From: Nostoc sp. TCL26-01
GTDB taxonomy: Bacteria; Cyanobacteriota; Cyanobacteriia; Cyanobacteriales; Nostocaceae
DNA: 64,000 nt
Assembly (NCBI RefSeq): GCF_013393945.1
Contig: NZ_CP040297.1
Location: forward strand, 896,001-960,000
Reading direction: 5' to 3'
A program made the translations under genes and the position numbers. The notes under the pieces were generated by a model. The model did not search any database and was not told the DNA's origin. It was given only the letters and a program-made list of their open reading frames with translations. The first letter of the stretch is position 1. Every line of letters begins with the position of its first letter. Of the stretch, positions 24,330 through 33,666 are shown piece after piece.

Positions 24330-25868
24330 TTAAATAGGACTTACATACTTATAAGCACCTACATCAACGCTAGCCCCAGCGCTTTTAATTCTTTGCACAC
24401 CGTCCTTATCAAATTGTAGATACGTACTGATGTAGGGAGAGCCAATATTAATTGCCGGTGAAGTAGATGTGAGATGAAAATCATTACCGACTAAATTGAC
24501 AAATCCAATTGACGGAACTTTAGTATTGTTAAAAGCAATCAGGTTGTTAAGTCCACCCCCAATATCATAAAAGTCGGCAAACTTATTGGTAAATAAGTTG
24601 TTATCAATGGTCAAATTGTCCACATCGACGATATACCCATTACGGTAAGTGCTATCGGCAAAGATATTGTTGCGTACTAGAATGTCACGAGGTCTAGGCC
24701 CTCCATAAAAAGAAGCACCGTCAATCACAATCGCTTGAACATTCTTAGCAAGAGTATTGTGGGCAATCTCAACTTCACGGACATTTCTACCTACAAGAAT
24801 ACCGACACCACCATTCACTCCCAAGATGCCATTGCCGTAGATAATATTGTTGTAAACGCAAATATCAGACACATCTCCAATATTAGGATCTTCGTCAGCA
24901 ATGACAATTGCATCAGCAGTATTGCCGTAAACAACATTGTTGTAGATGTCAATCGCATACATAGCAGCCCGGTTGCCATCAATATAGATAGCGGGGCCAC
25001 CTCGATAGCCGTTAGGTGTACCCGAAACTAGGGCTTGACGAGTAACGATATTGTCGTGGACTGTGCCATTACGAGAACCAACTTTTATATCAATACCTTC
25101 ACGATTGCCATCTTTGAGAGTGTTGTAAGCCACCTCAAAGCCATCGACACCCCAAATACTCAAGGCTTCTTGAGTTCCTTCTATAGAAGCGTTGCTTGTC
25201 CATCTCCAGTTGGCTCTCTCAACAGTGTTTTTGAGGATCTTGATATTGCTATTCGTGACCTCAAGTTCTCCACCGTTATAGTAGTACTCAGGCAAAACGA
25301 TAATACCGGAAGCACCAGTTTGGTAAGTATAGTTGTTTTGCACAATTATGTTGCTAGCATCACGCAGAGCAATTCCTGCCCAAGATGTGTTCTCAATCCG
25401 GAAGCCATCAATTACCCAATAACTCTTACCTGCTGCTTGAATCACACCTTCTCGAAAGCCACCATTAATGGGGTCAGGATCACGGATAATCACTTTCCCA
25501 TTAGCTTTGAGTGTGATCTTACCCCCCGTACTACTACCAGATTTACCCAGGGTGATTAGCCCAGTATAAGTCCCTGGTTGTACCAAAATAGTATCCCCGG
25601 CCTTTACCGGAGAACTGGCTCCAATTGCATAGTTAATATTTCTCCAAGGTCTATCTATCGTACCGGGATTGGTATTGTTACCGTATTGAGAAACGTAGTA
25701 TACCTTTGGCGGTACTTGAGCTGATACCTTTGATGTATTTGCAGAAATTAGCTGGCCAAATTTAGCATTGATCCAGCTAATATCTAAGAAGAGCGTAGAT
25801 AAAAAGCTGCACAGGAAAAAGATCACGGAATAATGCTGAAGCGCTTTCCGGTTTTTGTTTGTTGTCAT
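24330..25868 (-). CDS. Secreted right-handed parallel beta-helix protein
   Basis: From ATG 25868 the product is about 512 aa. An N-terminal hydrophobic signal or anchor (YSVIFFLCSFLSTLFLDI) is followed by a segment typical of exported pectate-lyase-like proteins (PPKVYYVSQYGNNTNPGTIDRPWRNINYAI…GDTILVQPGTYTG). Many PbH1-type repeats follow (WVIDGFRIENTSWAGI, NIIVQNNYTYQTGASGI, DICVYNNIIYGNG and so on). Such proteins bind or cleave acidic polysaccharide; no catalytic residues can be assigned by eye. The C-terminal block (FHLTSTSPAINIGSP…DVGAYKY) is common in secreted beta-helix proteins. The longer frame to 25907 adds 13 unlikely residues. Confidence 0.78.
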   Translation of the reverse strand: MTTNKNRKALQHYSVIFFLCSFLSTLFLDISWINAKFGQLISANTSKVSAQVPPKVYYVSQYGNNTNPGTIDRPWRNINYAIGASSPVKAGDTILVQPGTYTGLITLGKSGSSTGGKITLKANGKVIIRDPDPINGGFREGVIQAAGKSYWVIDGFRIENTSWAGIALRDASNIIVQNNYTYQTGASGIIVLPEYYYNGGELEVTNSNIKILKNTVERANWRWTSNASIEGTQEALSIWGVDGFEVAYNTLKDGNREGIDIKVGSRNGTVHDNIVTRQALVSGTPNGYRGGPAIYIDGNRAAMYAIDIYNNVVYGNTADAIVIADEDPNIGDVSDICVYNNIIYGNGILGVNGGVGILVGRNVREVEIAHNTLAKNVQAIVIDGASFYGGPRPRDILVRNNIFADSTYRNGYIVDVDNLTIDNNLFTNKFADFYDIGGGLNNLIAFNNTKVPSIGFVNLVGNDFHLTSTSPAINIGSPYISTYLQFDKDGVQRIKSAGASVDVGAYKYVSPI

Positions 25869-25907
25869 AAATTTGCCGAAGAACACAAGGGAACTCAAAT
25901 TGCACAA

Positions 25908-26580
25908 TTGAACTAATAGCCATTTCTCTACTTTTGAACTGACTAGAATCTAAATCGGTTGAGATAAATTTTTAGTACAGAGCAGCAGAGAACAATCAAA
26001 CAGAAACTGCTTGATTACGCACAGGCTCGCTCAAGTTTCTAGAATTAAGAAAATTGAGAGGTTTAGTTTGGAATTAGGGCTAGAAATAGGGAATATATGG
26101 GGTCATGCAAACAATGTCTTGGTTGAACACTCAAGTTTTGTCGTGATGACTTTATTCACTAATACTGCAACCCTTTGTTGCTACTTTTTGCAGATTTGCT
26201 AAATTTATCAAAAATTAGCAACTTGAAAGATATAGGACTAGTGTTTGATTTTTGGAATACACTTAAGTAGTGTGTAATGCCGATCATGCCGGGTTTTTGC
26301 TGGGCATTGCCCAAACTATAATCAAGCTTTTTTCACAAATCAAACCGAATACCTATATTTAGTTAAGGGTTAGGGAACTTTGCAAAATTCAGTCTTTTTA
26401 TACCCTTTTATATCCAACACAGTCAAGTAAATTCTGATCTATTTTTAATTAAGTGTTTTTATACGATGGTCAAACGTTTGCAGACAGTGAGATTGGGCTG
26501 GCATATTTTCTTGAGTTCATGAAGATGATTTTAGTCGGAAATATAGTCTCCTAATGTTTAATTAAGATAGGTACGGGGTA
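25908..26580. other. Gene-free spacer
   Basis: These 673 bases lie between divergent genes. A 63-codon frame at 26011-26202 has no ribosome site or protein-like composition and is rejected. Near 26278-26320 there is an imperfect hairpin (AATGCCGATCATGCCGGG…GGGCATTGCCC) of unknown meaning. Nothing else is recognisable; promoters for both neighbours must lie here. Confidence 0.6.
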
Positions 26581-28488
26581 ATGGTTATGGTGCGCTTAAA
26601 ATTGTGGCAATGGGTCATCTTAGCAACACCGATCGCCTTGATCATGATTTTCTTACTTGTATCCGCAGGGATGCAAATTCATGCGTGGCGACTGAATTGG
26701 ATTTGGGCAGTGTTTACCCTGGTGTTTTTGGGTTGGCGTTGGTTATTGGTGAAATGGACACAACCAGCAATTAAACAGGTGGAAGCCGCCTTAGCAGAAG
26801 TCCGAGAAGAATTGATCTCCCCAGGAGAGGATGCAACTATACCCACCCCAGCCAGTGATGCTACACAACAAGCAGAAGCCGCATTGCAAGAAATCCTCAC
26901 CATAGCTCAAAGCGATCGCCCGATTTGGGAAGATTGGTCAACTTTTTGGCAGCGATGTCAAGATTTAGTCAGGGCGATCGCGCTGATTTACTATCCGGAA
27001 GTTCCCTATCCCCTACTCAATATCTATGTTCCCCAAGCTTATGGCTTAATTCGCGGTACAGTCGATGATCTAGACCAGTGGATGCAAAAACTATCCCCTG
27101 CCCTCAATCAAGTCACCCTGGGACAGGCATACCAAGCATACGATGTCTACCGCAAACTAGAACCATCAGCACGAAAACTCTGGCGAGTATGGAACTGGGC
27201 GCAGTGGTTGTTCAATCCTGTGGCTGCGGTGGCCAATCGTGCCACCAAGGGCTACACTAACCAGGCAAATCAGCAATTATTAGTTAATTTAGGGCAATTA
27301 TTGCGAGAAGCTGCCTTAAAAAACCTCTGCCGACAGGCGATCGCTCTCTACAGTGGCACTACAGCACCAACATTTACCACACCCGCCTTACCTAAAACCA
27401 AGACACAAGCACTACAAAACATCCTCTCCCAAGCCCAACCAGTCGAAAAAGTTGAGCAGCAACCAGTCAATATCCTCCTCGCCGGCAGAACAGGTGCAGG
27501 GAAAAGCAGCTTGATTAACACATTATTTCAAGGCAACCTGGCAACAGTTGATGTGTTACCTAGTACAGATCAAATTCAGGATTATCACTGGCAAACCCCC
27601 AGTGGAGAAACTTTAAGACTGTGGGATACACCAGGATACGAACAAGTCAAGCGGGGAGATTTACGCAAGCTGGTGTTAGATTATGTCAGTGAAGCTGATT
27701 TACTATTGTTAGTCACACCTGTACTTGATCCAGCCTTACAAATGGATGTGGATTTTTTGCAAGAGATTAAATCCACAGTTGCAGACATCCCGGTGATCGC
27801 CGTGATCACTCAAGTAGACAAGTTGCGTCCCATCCGGGAATGGCAACCACCCTATGATTGGCAATGGGGCGACAAACCCAAAGAAACCGCAATTCGAGAA
27901 GCTACAGCATATCGAGGGCAATTATTAGGTGATTTATGCAGTCTAGTTTTGCCAGTCGTCACCAGCGATCCACAAACAGGGAGAATTCCTTGGGGCATAG
28001 AGGCTTTATCCTTGGGATTAATAAATGCGATCGCTCCTGCTAAACAGTTAAGACTAGCCCGCTTTTTGCAAAATCTAGAAGCCCGTATCGTGGCAACTGC
28101 TAAAATTATTGACCACTACACATTCCAGATGGCAACCACCCAAGGATTAACCGCACTCCTCAAAAGTCCTGTACTTCAGTTCATTGCTACACTCTCCACA
28201 GGTTCCCCAACGTTGGCTTATCTCCTAGCAGAACAAATTCCTGTAGAACAGTTACCCATCGTCATTGGTAAACTTCAGATGGCTTATGACTTGTTCTCAC
28301 TGTTAAAAACAGCAGACTCCCACACACAAAATTTTGATTTACTATCCCTATGGCCCCTACTGTTAGAAAATCCTGCTTCACCAGATCGTAACGCCTGGGC
28401 ATTTGGTCATGCACTAGTCGAGTACTGGACTCAGGATTTGACAATTGCTCAACTCAAAGAACGTTTTGACTACTATCTACAGACGTAG
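26581..28488 (+). CDS. Membrane-anchored dynamin/Era-like GTPase
   Basis: The 635-aa protein has two N-terminal membrane segments (about 11-30 and 38-58), a long helical region, and a TRAFAC-class G domain from about residue 295. G1 is GRTGAGKSS, G3 is WDTPGYE, and G4 is TQVDK. The domain resembles the GTPase/DUF697-type proteins of cyanobacteria, and the helical C-terminal region (about 480-635) may be a membrane-sensing domain. The cellular role is unknown; membrane or envelope maintenance is likely. The TAG stop (28486-28488) lies inside the left arm of a dispersed 29-nt hairpin, which has therefore set the C-terminus (…LQT). Confidence 0.82.
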   Translation: MVMVRLKLWQWVILATPIALIMIFLLVSAGMQIHAWRLNWIWAVFTLVFLGWRWLLVKWTQPAIKQVEAALAEVREELISPGEDATIPTPASDATQQAEAALQEILTIAQSDRPIWEDWSTFWQRCQDLVRAIALIYYPEVPYPLLNIYVPQAYGLIRGTVDDLDQWMQKLSPALNQVTLGQAYQAYDVYRKLEPSARKLWRVWNWAQWLFNPVAAVANRATKGYTNQANQQLLVNLGQLLREAALKNLCRQAIALYSGTTAPTFTTPALPKTKTQALQNILSQAQPVEKVEQQPVNILLAGRTGAGKSSLINTLFQGNLATVDVLPSTDQIQDYHWQTPSGETLRLWDTPGYEQVKRGDLRKLVLDYVSEADLLLLVTPVLDPALQMDVDFLQEIKSTVADIPVIAVITQVDKLRPIREWQPPYDWQWGDKPKETAIREATAYRGQLLGDLCSLVLPVVTSDPQTGRIPWGIEALSLGLINAIAPAKQLRLARFLQNLEARIVATAKIIDHYTFQMATTQGLTALLKSPVLQFIATLSTGSPTLAYLLAEQIPVEQLPIVIGKLQMAYDLFSLLKTADSHTQNFDLLSLWPLLLENPASPDRNAWAFGHALVEYWTQDLTIAQLKERFDYYLQT

Positions 28489-28513
28489 AGACGTAGCAGT
28501 GCTACGTCTCTAC
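28485..28513. repeat. 29-nt dispersed hairpin repeat, copy 2
   Basis: GTAGAGACGTAGCA pairs with TGCTACGTCTCTAC around a central G. Compared with other copies, both arms carry the matching change (GTTGCA to GTAGCA, TGCAAC to TGCTAC), keeping full pairing. The left arm contains the stop codon of the GTPase gene. Confidence 0.88.
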
Positions 28514-28628
28514 AATAATTTCGGGTAACGAAACGATCAATTTGCAACAATTCACAAATTTATTGGCGATCGCCGTTATCCTATTGGGTAACCTGTAAAC
28601 AATCCTCAGTTGCCTTAATTAAAACCAG

Positions 28629-29615
28629 ATGCAGTCTTTTACGGACACCCCTGATTCTCACCTAACTACTGTCAACACTCCGCCAGTAGTTGTTACCTCT
28701 GAGTTGCGAAAAGTTTATCGCACTGGCTTTTGGATGAATCAAAAAGTTGTCTCCCTCAAAAGCTGTTCTTTGGAAGTTTATCAGGGAGAAACTTTTGGTT
28801 TATTGGGACCCAATGGTGCGGGGAAAACCACACTTTTAAAATTGTTATTAGGAATTATCCGTCCTACATCTGGCAAGGGATTATTATTGGGTAAACCGTT
28901 AGGCGATCGCTTAACTAAGCAACACCTTGGCTATTTACCAGAAAATCCCTATTTGTATGAATATCTCACCGGTTGGGAATTTTTGGAGTTAGCGGCTGGC
29001 TTATTTCAAATCCCTGCTAGTATACAACGTCAACGCATTCCCCAATTGCTAGATTTGGTGGGTTTATCTGTAGCTGATGCCCGCAAAAAGCAGATGCGGC
29101 GTTATTCCAAAGGAATGCTACAGCGTGTAGGCATGGCACAGGCATTAATTAATGATCCTCAATTAATATTTTTAGATGAACCCATGTCTGGTTTAGATCC
29201 CTTGGGACGTTACCGGATGCGAGAAATTATCCTATCCCTAAAAGCCGCAGGTAAGACGATTTTCTTTAATAGTCATATTTTGAGTGAAGTAGAACAAATA
29301 TGCGATCGCATCGCCATTCTTACTCAAGGTGAATTAATTTGCACTGGTTCTTTGGCTGAACTCTTGGGCAGTGAAAACACATATTATGTTAAAGGTCAAG
29401 GTGGTGATTGGGAAATTCTCAAAAAATGGCTACCCAATTTAGTATTCGAGGCTGATGGTTCTTGGCAAGGAACACTGCAAGCAGATTACTATGATTTTCT
29501 CGCAAGTCTGCGTTTAATGGGTGGACAAATTATTTCCATAAACTTATCTCGTTACTCTTTAGAAGAGTTTTTCATTCAACAAATCCAAAAACAAAATATC
29601 TCAGTTAATGAGTAG
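28629..29615 (+). CDS. ABC transporter ATP-binding protein
   Basis: The 328-aa protein shows Walker A GLLGPNGAGKTTLLK (about 57-71), a signature loop YSKGMLQRVGMAQ in place of LSGGQ, Walker B LIFLDEPMSGLDPLG and the switch His in FFNSHILSEVEQICD. The sequence is of the ABC-2/CcmA exporter type, like those moving drugs, polysaccharides or lipids. A C-terminal extension of about 90 aa follows the nucleotide-binding domain. No permease gene is adjacent; an ABC-2-type permease is encoded far away at 58290, but pairing is only a possibility. Confidence 0.88.
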   Translation: MQSFTDTPDSHLTTVNTPPVVVTSELRKVYRTGFWMNQKVVSLKSCSLEVYQGETFGLLGPNGAGKTTLLKLLLGIIRPTSGKGLLLGKPLGDRLTKQHLGYLPENPYLYEYLTGWEFLELAAGLFQIPASIQRQRIPQLLDLVGLSVADARKKQMRRYSKGMLQRVGMAQALINDPQLIFLDEPMSGLDPLGRYRMREIILSLKAAGKTIFFNSHILSEVEQICDRIAILTQGELICTGSLAELLGSENTYYVKGQGGDWEILKKWLPNLVFEADGSWQGTLQADYYDFLASLRLMGGQIISINLSRYSLEEFFIQQIQKQNISVNE

Positions 29616-29617
29616 TA

Positions 29618-29792
29618 TGTAGGCTGGGTGGAGGCTTTGCGTAACCCAACAGGGATCTCAAAAACCCAGAAATCTTTGTAGAGACGTTGCAGTGCAACGT
29701 CTCTACATTCATGTTCACCAGATGTCTATTGATGTTGGGTTACCCTGCGGGTTCTCCAAAGGATTACCCAAAGCCTCAACCCAACTTCTACA
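29618..29792. repeat. GTTGGGTTACGC element (copy 2) containing a 29-nt hairpin (copy 3)
   Basis: Outer modules are GGCTGGGTGGAGGCTTTGCG then TAACCCAAC at the left and GATGTTGGGTTACC…CCTCAACCCAACTT at the right. Nested inside at 29678-29706 is a perfect 14-bp-arm hairpin (GTAGAGACGTTGCA, centre G). The bases just after the hairpin (CATTCATGTTCACCAGATGTCTA) closely match those after the copy at 42690, so both belong to a longer element. Confidence 0.7.
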
Positions 29793-30045
29793 ATTTTCAT
29801 GCAACATTTTAGCCTTGCCACATCAGTAGAACAAAGATCATATTGACGATTTCACAGAGTCAGGTTAAGCAAACTTTAAGCCAACTTTACCGAAAATTCA
29901 AACTTTAGCAAAAATATCTATCCGGAAAAGAAGACTTTTCTAGGAAAATGAGATTGTCGGGAAACCTAAATACTTAAGTATAGTCAAGATAAAAATGTTT
30001 AGACAATACTTTACCGATCGTAGTCTCTAGAGTCTAAAAATAAAT

Positions 30046-31548
30046 ATGCTTAACACAGGTTCGCTGCAATTTTTGACCCAGCCTGCTGTAAGTGCAGCTT
30101 TGTTAACGGCTGTTCATCTTATTTTACCATCTGCCAGCCTAGCTCAGGGACAACCAGTTTCACCAACTAGACCACCAGTATTTCCTAATTCTCAAACAGT
30201 ACCCGTACCCAACCAACGAGTATCACCACCAGTACAAGTAGATACAAAATACTTATTAGGCGGTGGTGACCTAATTCGTGTCAATGTATTTGAAGTACCG
30301 GACTATGGTGGTGAATATCAAATTCCGCCAGGAGGAGCGATTAATTTACCTTTGATTGGTAGCATTTCTGTATTGGGATTAACCACCGAACAAGCTGCTG
30401 ATGTCATTACCGATAAATATCGTCGGTTCTTAAAACGTCCCCAGATTGCTGTCAATCTTTTATCTCCCCGTCCTATCAATATTTTGGTGGCTGGAGAAGT
30501 CACCCGTCCCGGAGCTTATACTTTGAGCTTACAAGGCGGTGCGGGTAACAATCCAGGGGTACAATATCCCACAGTCCTGGCTGCACTCACCATCGCACAG
30601 GGAGTCACCTTGGCAGCTGATGTCACCGAAGTCAAACTGAAGCGGAAACTAGGCGCTTCTGGTGAACAAATTGTCACGCTGAATTTGAAAGACTTGATCC
30701 AAACAGGTAATGCCACACAAGATATTACCTTAAGGGATGGAGATGTGGTATTTGTGCCAACTGCGACTAAATTCAATGTAGCAGAAGCACGCAATTTATT
30801 TGCCGCTAACTTTGCCGCCAGTCAAACTGTACCGCGTACAGTAGCCGTCATTGGGGAAGTAAATCGTCCTGGTTCTTATCTTGTGACTACAGGTGGTGGT
30901 GCAGAAGGCGGTGCTGCTACAGGTGGTACTACAAGTAGTGGTTTACCAACCGTCACTAGAGCAATTCAATTAGCTGGTGGGATTACTTCACAAGCTGATA
31001 TTCGTAATTTGAAGCTACGTAGACCCACAAGAACTGGTGGTGAACAAACCATAGACTTAAACCTTTGGCAACTGTTGCAGAGTGGAGATGTCAATCAAGA
31101 CGTACTTGTGCAAGATGGAGACACAATTGTCATTCCTACTGCCACAGAGATTAACCCAGCCGAAGCGACACAATTAGCTACTACCACTTTGTCCCCTGAT
31201 AAAATTCAAGTTGGTGTAGTTGGCGAAGTCAAAAGACCAGGTGCTGTAGATTTGAAACCCAATAGCTCATTAAACCAAGCATTACTGGCGGCTGGTGGCT
31301 TTAATGATGCTAGAGCTAGTAGAGGTAGTGTAGATTTAATTCGCCTGAACCCCAATGGTTCTGTAACTAAACGGGAAGTAAAAGTTGATTTTGCTCAAGG
31401 AATTAACGAACAAACCAATCCCATTCTCCGAAATAATGATGTTGTGCTAGTTGGACGCGCTGGAGCAGCTAAGACTAGTGACACCTTTAACTTGTTTGCT
31501 GGCCCACTAGGGATTATTCTCAACCTAGTGAGATTTTTCGGCATTTAA
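30046..31548 (+). CDS. Outer-membrane polysaccharide export protein (OPX/Wza-like) with SLBB domains
   Basis: The 500-aa protein has an export signal near the start (residues 14-35) and a Pro-rich linker. The Poly_export domain begins KYLLGGGDLIRVNVFEVPDYGGEYQIPPGGAINLPLIGSI (about 66-105) and is followed by three SLBB-type domains: INILVAGEVTRPGAYTL, TVAVIGEVNRPGSYLV and IQVGVVGEVKRPGAVDL. The C-terminus is hydrophobic (GIILNLVRFFG). OPX proteins form the exit channel for capsule or exopolysaccharide. In heterocystous strains such proteins often serve sheath or heterocyst polysaccharide. A terminator follows (31567-31606). Confidence 0.88.
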   Translation: MLNTGSLQFLTQPAVSAALLTAVHLILPSASLAQGQPVSPTRPPVFPNSQTVPVPNQRVSPPVQVDTKYLLGGGDLIRVNVFEVPDYGGEYQIPPGGAINLPLIGSISVLGLTTEQAADVITDKYRRFLKRPQIAVNLLSPRPINILVAGEVTRPGAYTLSLQGGAGNNPGVQYPTVLAALTIAQGVTLAADVTEVKLKRKLGASGEQIVTLNLKDLIQTGNATQDITLRDGDVVFVPTATKFNVAEARNLFAANFAASQTVPRTVAVIGEVNRPGSYLVTTGGGAEGGAATGGTTSSGLPTVTRAIQLAGGITSQADIRNLKLRRPTRTGGEQTIDLNLWQLLQSGDVNQDVLVQDGDTIVIPTATEINPAEATQLATTTLSPDKIQVGVVGEVKRPGAVDLKPNSSLNQALLAAGGFNDARASRGSVDLIRLNPNGSVTKREVKVDFAQGINEQTNPILRNNDVVLVGRAGAAKTSDTFNLFAGPLGIILNLVRFFGI

Positions 31549-31566
31549 TTGCCAATTTTATGAGCA

Positions 31567-31606
31567 ACTGGGGGCGTTAGTAGGGCTTTTCGTCCCCAGA
31601 TTTTAA
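31567..31606 (+). terminator. Terminator after the OPX gene
   Basis: CTGGGGGCG and CGTCCCCAG form a nine-base stem with one mismatch, followed by ATTTTAATTT. Confidence 0.6.
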
Positions 31607-31733
31607 TTTATACTTAAATATTTACCGAACAGAATATGTGCGTCAGTGACCAGAATTCAGTATAAATTCTGTACTGTATTCTGACTCCTTTTAATTATCA
31701 ACTAAAATTACCAACTCAAAACATTAGACTTAA

Positions 31734-31763
31734 AGAAAGGACATGGTGATACCGTGTCCTTTA
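31734..31763 (+). promoter_or_regulatory. Inverted repeat upstream of the stomatin-like gene
   Basis: AAAGGACA and TGTCCTTT form a perfect arm pair around an 11-base loop containing GGTGATACC, itself partly symmetric. It sits 35 bp upstream of the next start codon, inside the expected 5' leader. It could be an operator or leader hairpin; no T run follows. Confidence 0.4.
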
Positions 31764-31797
31764 AACTACAATTGCCCTAAAAGCTATAGGAGCATAT

Positions 31798-32631
31798 ATG
31801 GAGCCAATTATTGCAATAGTCTTAGCGCTCATCGGCTATGCCTTGGGATCTACAAAAATTATCAATGAAGGAAACGCCGCTATTGTTGAACGCTTGGGAA
31901 GAAGACATCGGACACTAAGTCCAGGTTTAAACTTTATTGTTCCTTTGGTTGATCAGATTGTGATGGAAGATACCACACGAGAGCAATTCATCGACATCAA
32001 GCCACAAAACGTGATCACCAAGGATAATATTTACCTAGAAGTTGATGCTATTCTTTATTGGCGGATTAGAGAAATTGAGAAAAGCTTTTATGCCATTGAA
32101 GACTTGCAAGGAGCGCTAACTCAGCTGGCGACAACCACCCTCCGGGAAGTGATTGCTCAAAATACCGTCGAGGAAACCAATGTCACCAGAGAAGAAATGA
32201 ACCGTTCCATCTTAGGTCAGTTGAATGAGACAACAGCCAATTGGGGTGTAGAAATCATCCGCTTAGATATTCAAAGGATTACACCCCCAGAGAGTGTACG
32301 CAAGACAATGGAAGAGGAACGCGCTGCTGAATTCAAAAAACGAGCGCTCATTTCTGAAGCGGAAGGGGAACGGCAAGCAGCTATTAAAAAAGCCGAAGGA
32401 ACCATGACTTCTATCCAGATCATTGCTGAAGCCTTAAGCAGCAATCCTGAAAGTAAAGAAATTCTCCGTTATTTGGTAGCTCAAGATCACATCAATGCTA
32501 GCTACAGGCTAGGAGAAAGTCAAAATGCCAAAGTAGTATTTGTAGATCCGGGAAAATCAGGTGAATTAATGAAAGAAGTTATTGCCGAGTCAGCAAATAC
32601 CGAAGGTAATGGGAAAATGAGTGGTGAGTAA
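31798..32631 (+). CDS. Stomatin/paraslipin-type SPFH protein
   Basis: The 277-aa protein has an N-terminal membrane segment (IIAIVLALIGYALG) followed directly by the stomatin-type SPFH domain: NEGNAAIVERLGRRHRTLSPGLNFIVPLVDQI… and EVDAILYWRI…TLREVIAQ, then RITPPESVRKTMEEERAAEFKKRALI and EAEGERQAA. This matches bacterial paraslipins (Slr1768-like), membrane-microdomain scaffolds. No NfeD partner is adjacent. It is the second SPFH protein in the window, from a different subfamily than the one at 15809. The TAA stop merges into the GGTAATGGGTAATT repeat array. Confidence 0.88.
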   Translation: MEPIIAIVLALIGYALGSTKIINEGNAAIVERLGRRHRTLSPGLNFIVPLVDQIVMEDTTREQFIDIKPQNVITKDNIYLEVDAILYWRIREIEKSFYAIEDLQGALTQLATTTLREVIAQNTVEETNVTREEMNRSILGQLNETTANWGVEIIRLDIQRITPPESVRKTMEEERAAEFKKRALISEAEGERQAAIKKAEGTMTSIQIIAEALSSNPESKEILRYLVAQDHINASYRLGESQNAKVVFVDPGKSGELMKEVIAESANTEGNGKMSGE

Positions 32632-32740
32632 TAGGTAATGGGTAATTGGTAATGGGTAATTGGTAATGGGTAATTGGTAAGAGTTTTACTAATGACTAAT
32701 GACCATTGACCATTGACTATTGACTAATGACCAATGACTA
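32630..32740. repeat. Heptamer arrays between convergent SPFH and folP genes
   Basis: GGTAATG/GGTAATT units (about 32634-32680) and GACTAAT/GACCATT units (about 32690-32740) fill the spacer. The stop codons of both convergent genes are made of repeat-unit bases. Confidence 0.85.
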
Positions 32741-33583
32741 TTGACCTCGAAACAAGGCATCAGCAACTAGGGATACATCACGCATTTCTTGAACATCGTG
32801 GACGCGGAGGATATCAGCACCATGAAAAATTGCTGCACAACAGGCCGCAGCAGTTCCCCAAACTCTAGCTTTGGGATCTGGTTGGTTTAAAATCCGACCA
32901 ATAAAACTTTTACGGGAAGCTCCTACTAAAATAGGACTATTGAGTGTTTTTAATGAATGCAAGCGGCGCAAAATTTCTAGGTTTTGCTCATGGTTTTTGG
33001 CAAAGCCAATACCAGGATCAATGATAATTTTGTTTTCCTCGATGCCTAGAGTTTTTGCTGTCGCTATTTGCTTGGTTAAAAAACGAGAAATTTCTGCCAT
33101 TACATCTGGATAGTCAGTTAATTGCTGCATCGTCTGGGGTGTTCCTCGGATGTGCATCAAAACTATCGGTACACCTAAACTGGCTACTGTTGGCAACATT
33201 TGTGAGTCAAAAGTACCGCCAGAAATATCATTAATCATATCTGACCCTGCTTCTATAGAGGCTTTTGCTACTAATGCTCTTGTGGTATCTACAGAGATTG
33301 GTACAGAGATTTCTGATCTGATCGCTGCCAATATGGGCAATACTCGTTCTAATTCTTCGGCTATTGTGATTTGTTCTGCGCCTGGCCTAGTTGATTGACC
33401 GCCGATATCAAGAATATCAGCACCAGCTGCTACCATTGCTCTAGCTTGGGCTAAAGCGGCAGAAGTAGTATTAAATTTACCTCCATCACTAAAACTATCA
33501 GGCGTAACATTTAATACGCCCATTAAATAAGTACGCTGTCCCCAAATGAAACAGCGATCGCCAATTACTAATTTGCTACACAT
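32738..33583 (-). CDS. folP: Dihydropteroate synthase
   Basis: The 281-aa enzyme condenses pterin pyrophosphate with p-aminobenzoate in folate synthesis. Family blocks are clear: MGVLNVTPDSFSDGGKF (pterin/pyrophosphate loop), DIGGQSTRPGAE, ISVDTTRA, DMINDISGG, MHIRGTP, IDPGIGFAKN and VGASRKSFIGRI. The ending …FRGQ and its TAG come from the adjoining heptamer array. It is followed upstream by tpiA on the same strand, with an 83-bp repeat-filled gap; co-transcription is possible. Confidence 0.95.
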   Translation of the reverse strand: MCSKLVIGDRCFIWGQRTYLMGVLNVTPDSFSDGGKFNTTSAALAQARAMVAAGADILDIGGQSTRPGAEQITIAEELERVLPILAAIRSEISVPISVDTTRALVAKASIEAGSDMINDISGGTFDSQMLPTVASLGVPIVLMHIRGTPQTMQQLTDYPDVMAEISRFLTKQIATAKTLGIEENKIIIDPGIGFAKNHEQNLEILRRLHSLKTLNSPILVGASRKSFIGRILNQPDPKARVWGTAAACCAAIFHGADILRVHDVQEMRDVSLVADALFRGQ

Positions 33584-33666
33584 AGTTATTTATTGGTCAT
33601 TAGTCATTAGTCATTAGTTATTGGTAGATACCTGGACTAATGACAAAGGACTAATGACTCTCCAAA

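Noticed and set aside
24735-25559. Plus-strand frames opposite the beta-helix gene
   Set aside because: They are shadows of the repeat-rich minus-strand gene, with no independent start signals.
26011-26202. 63-codon frame in the spacer before the GTPase gene
   Set aside because: No ribosome site, no protein-like pattern and unbalanced composition.
28629-29615. Functional pairing of this ABC ATPase with the permease at 58290
   Set aside because: The genes are 29 kb apart with no supporting evidence; noted only as a possibility.
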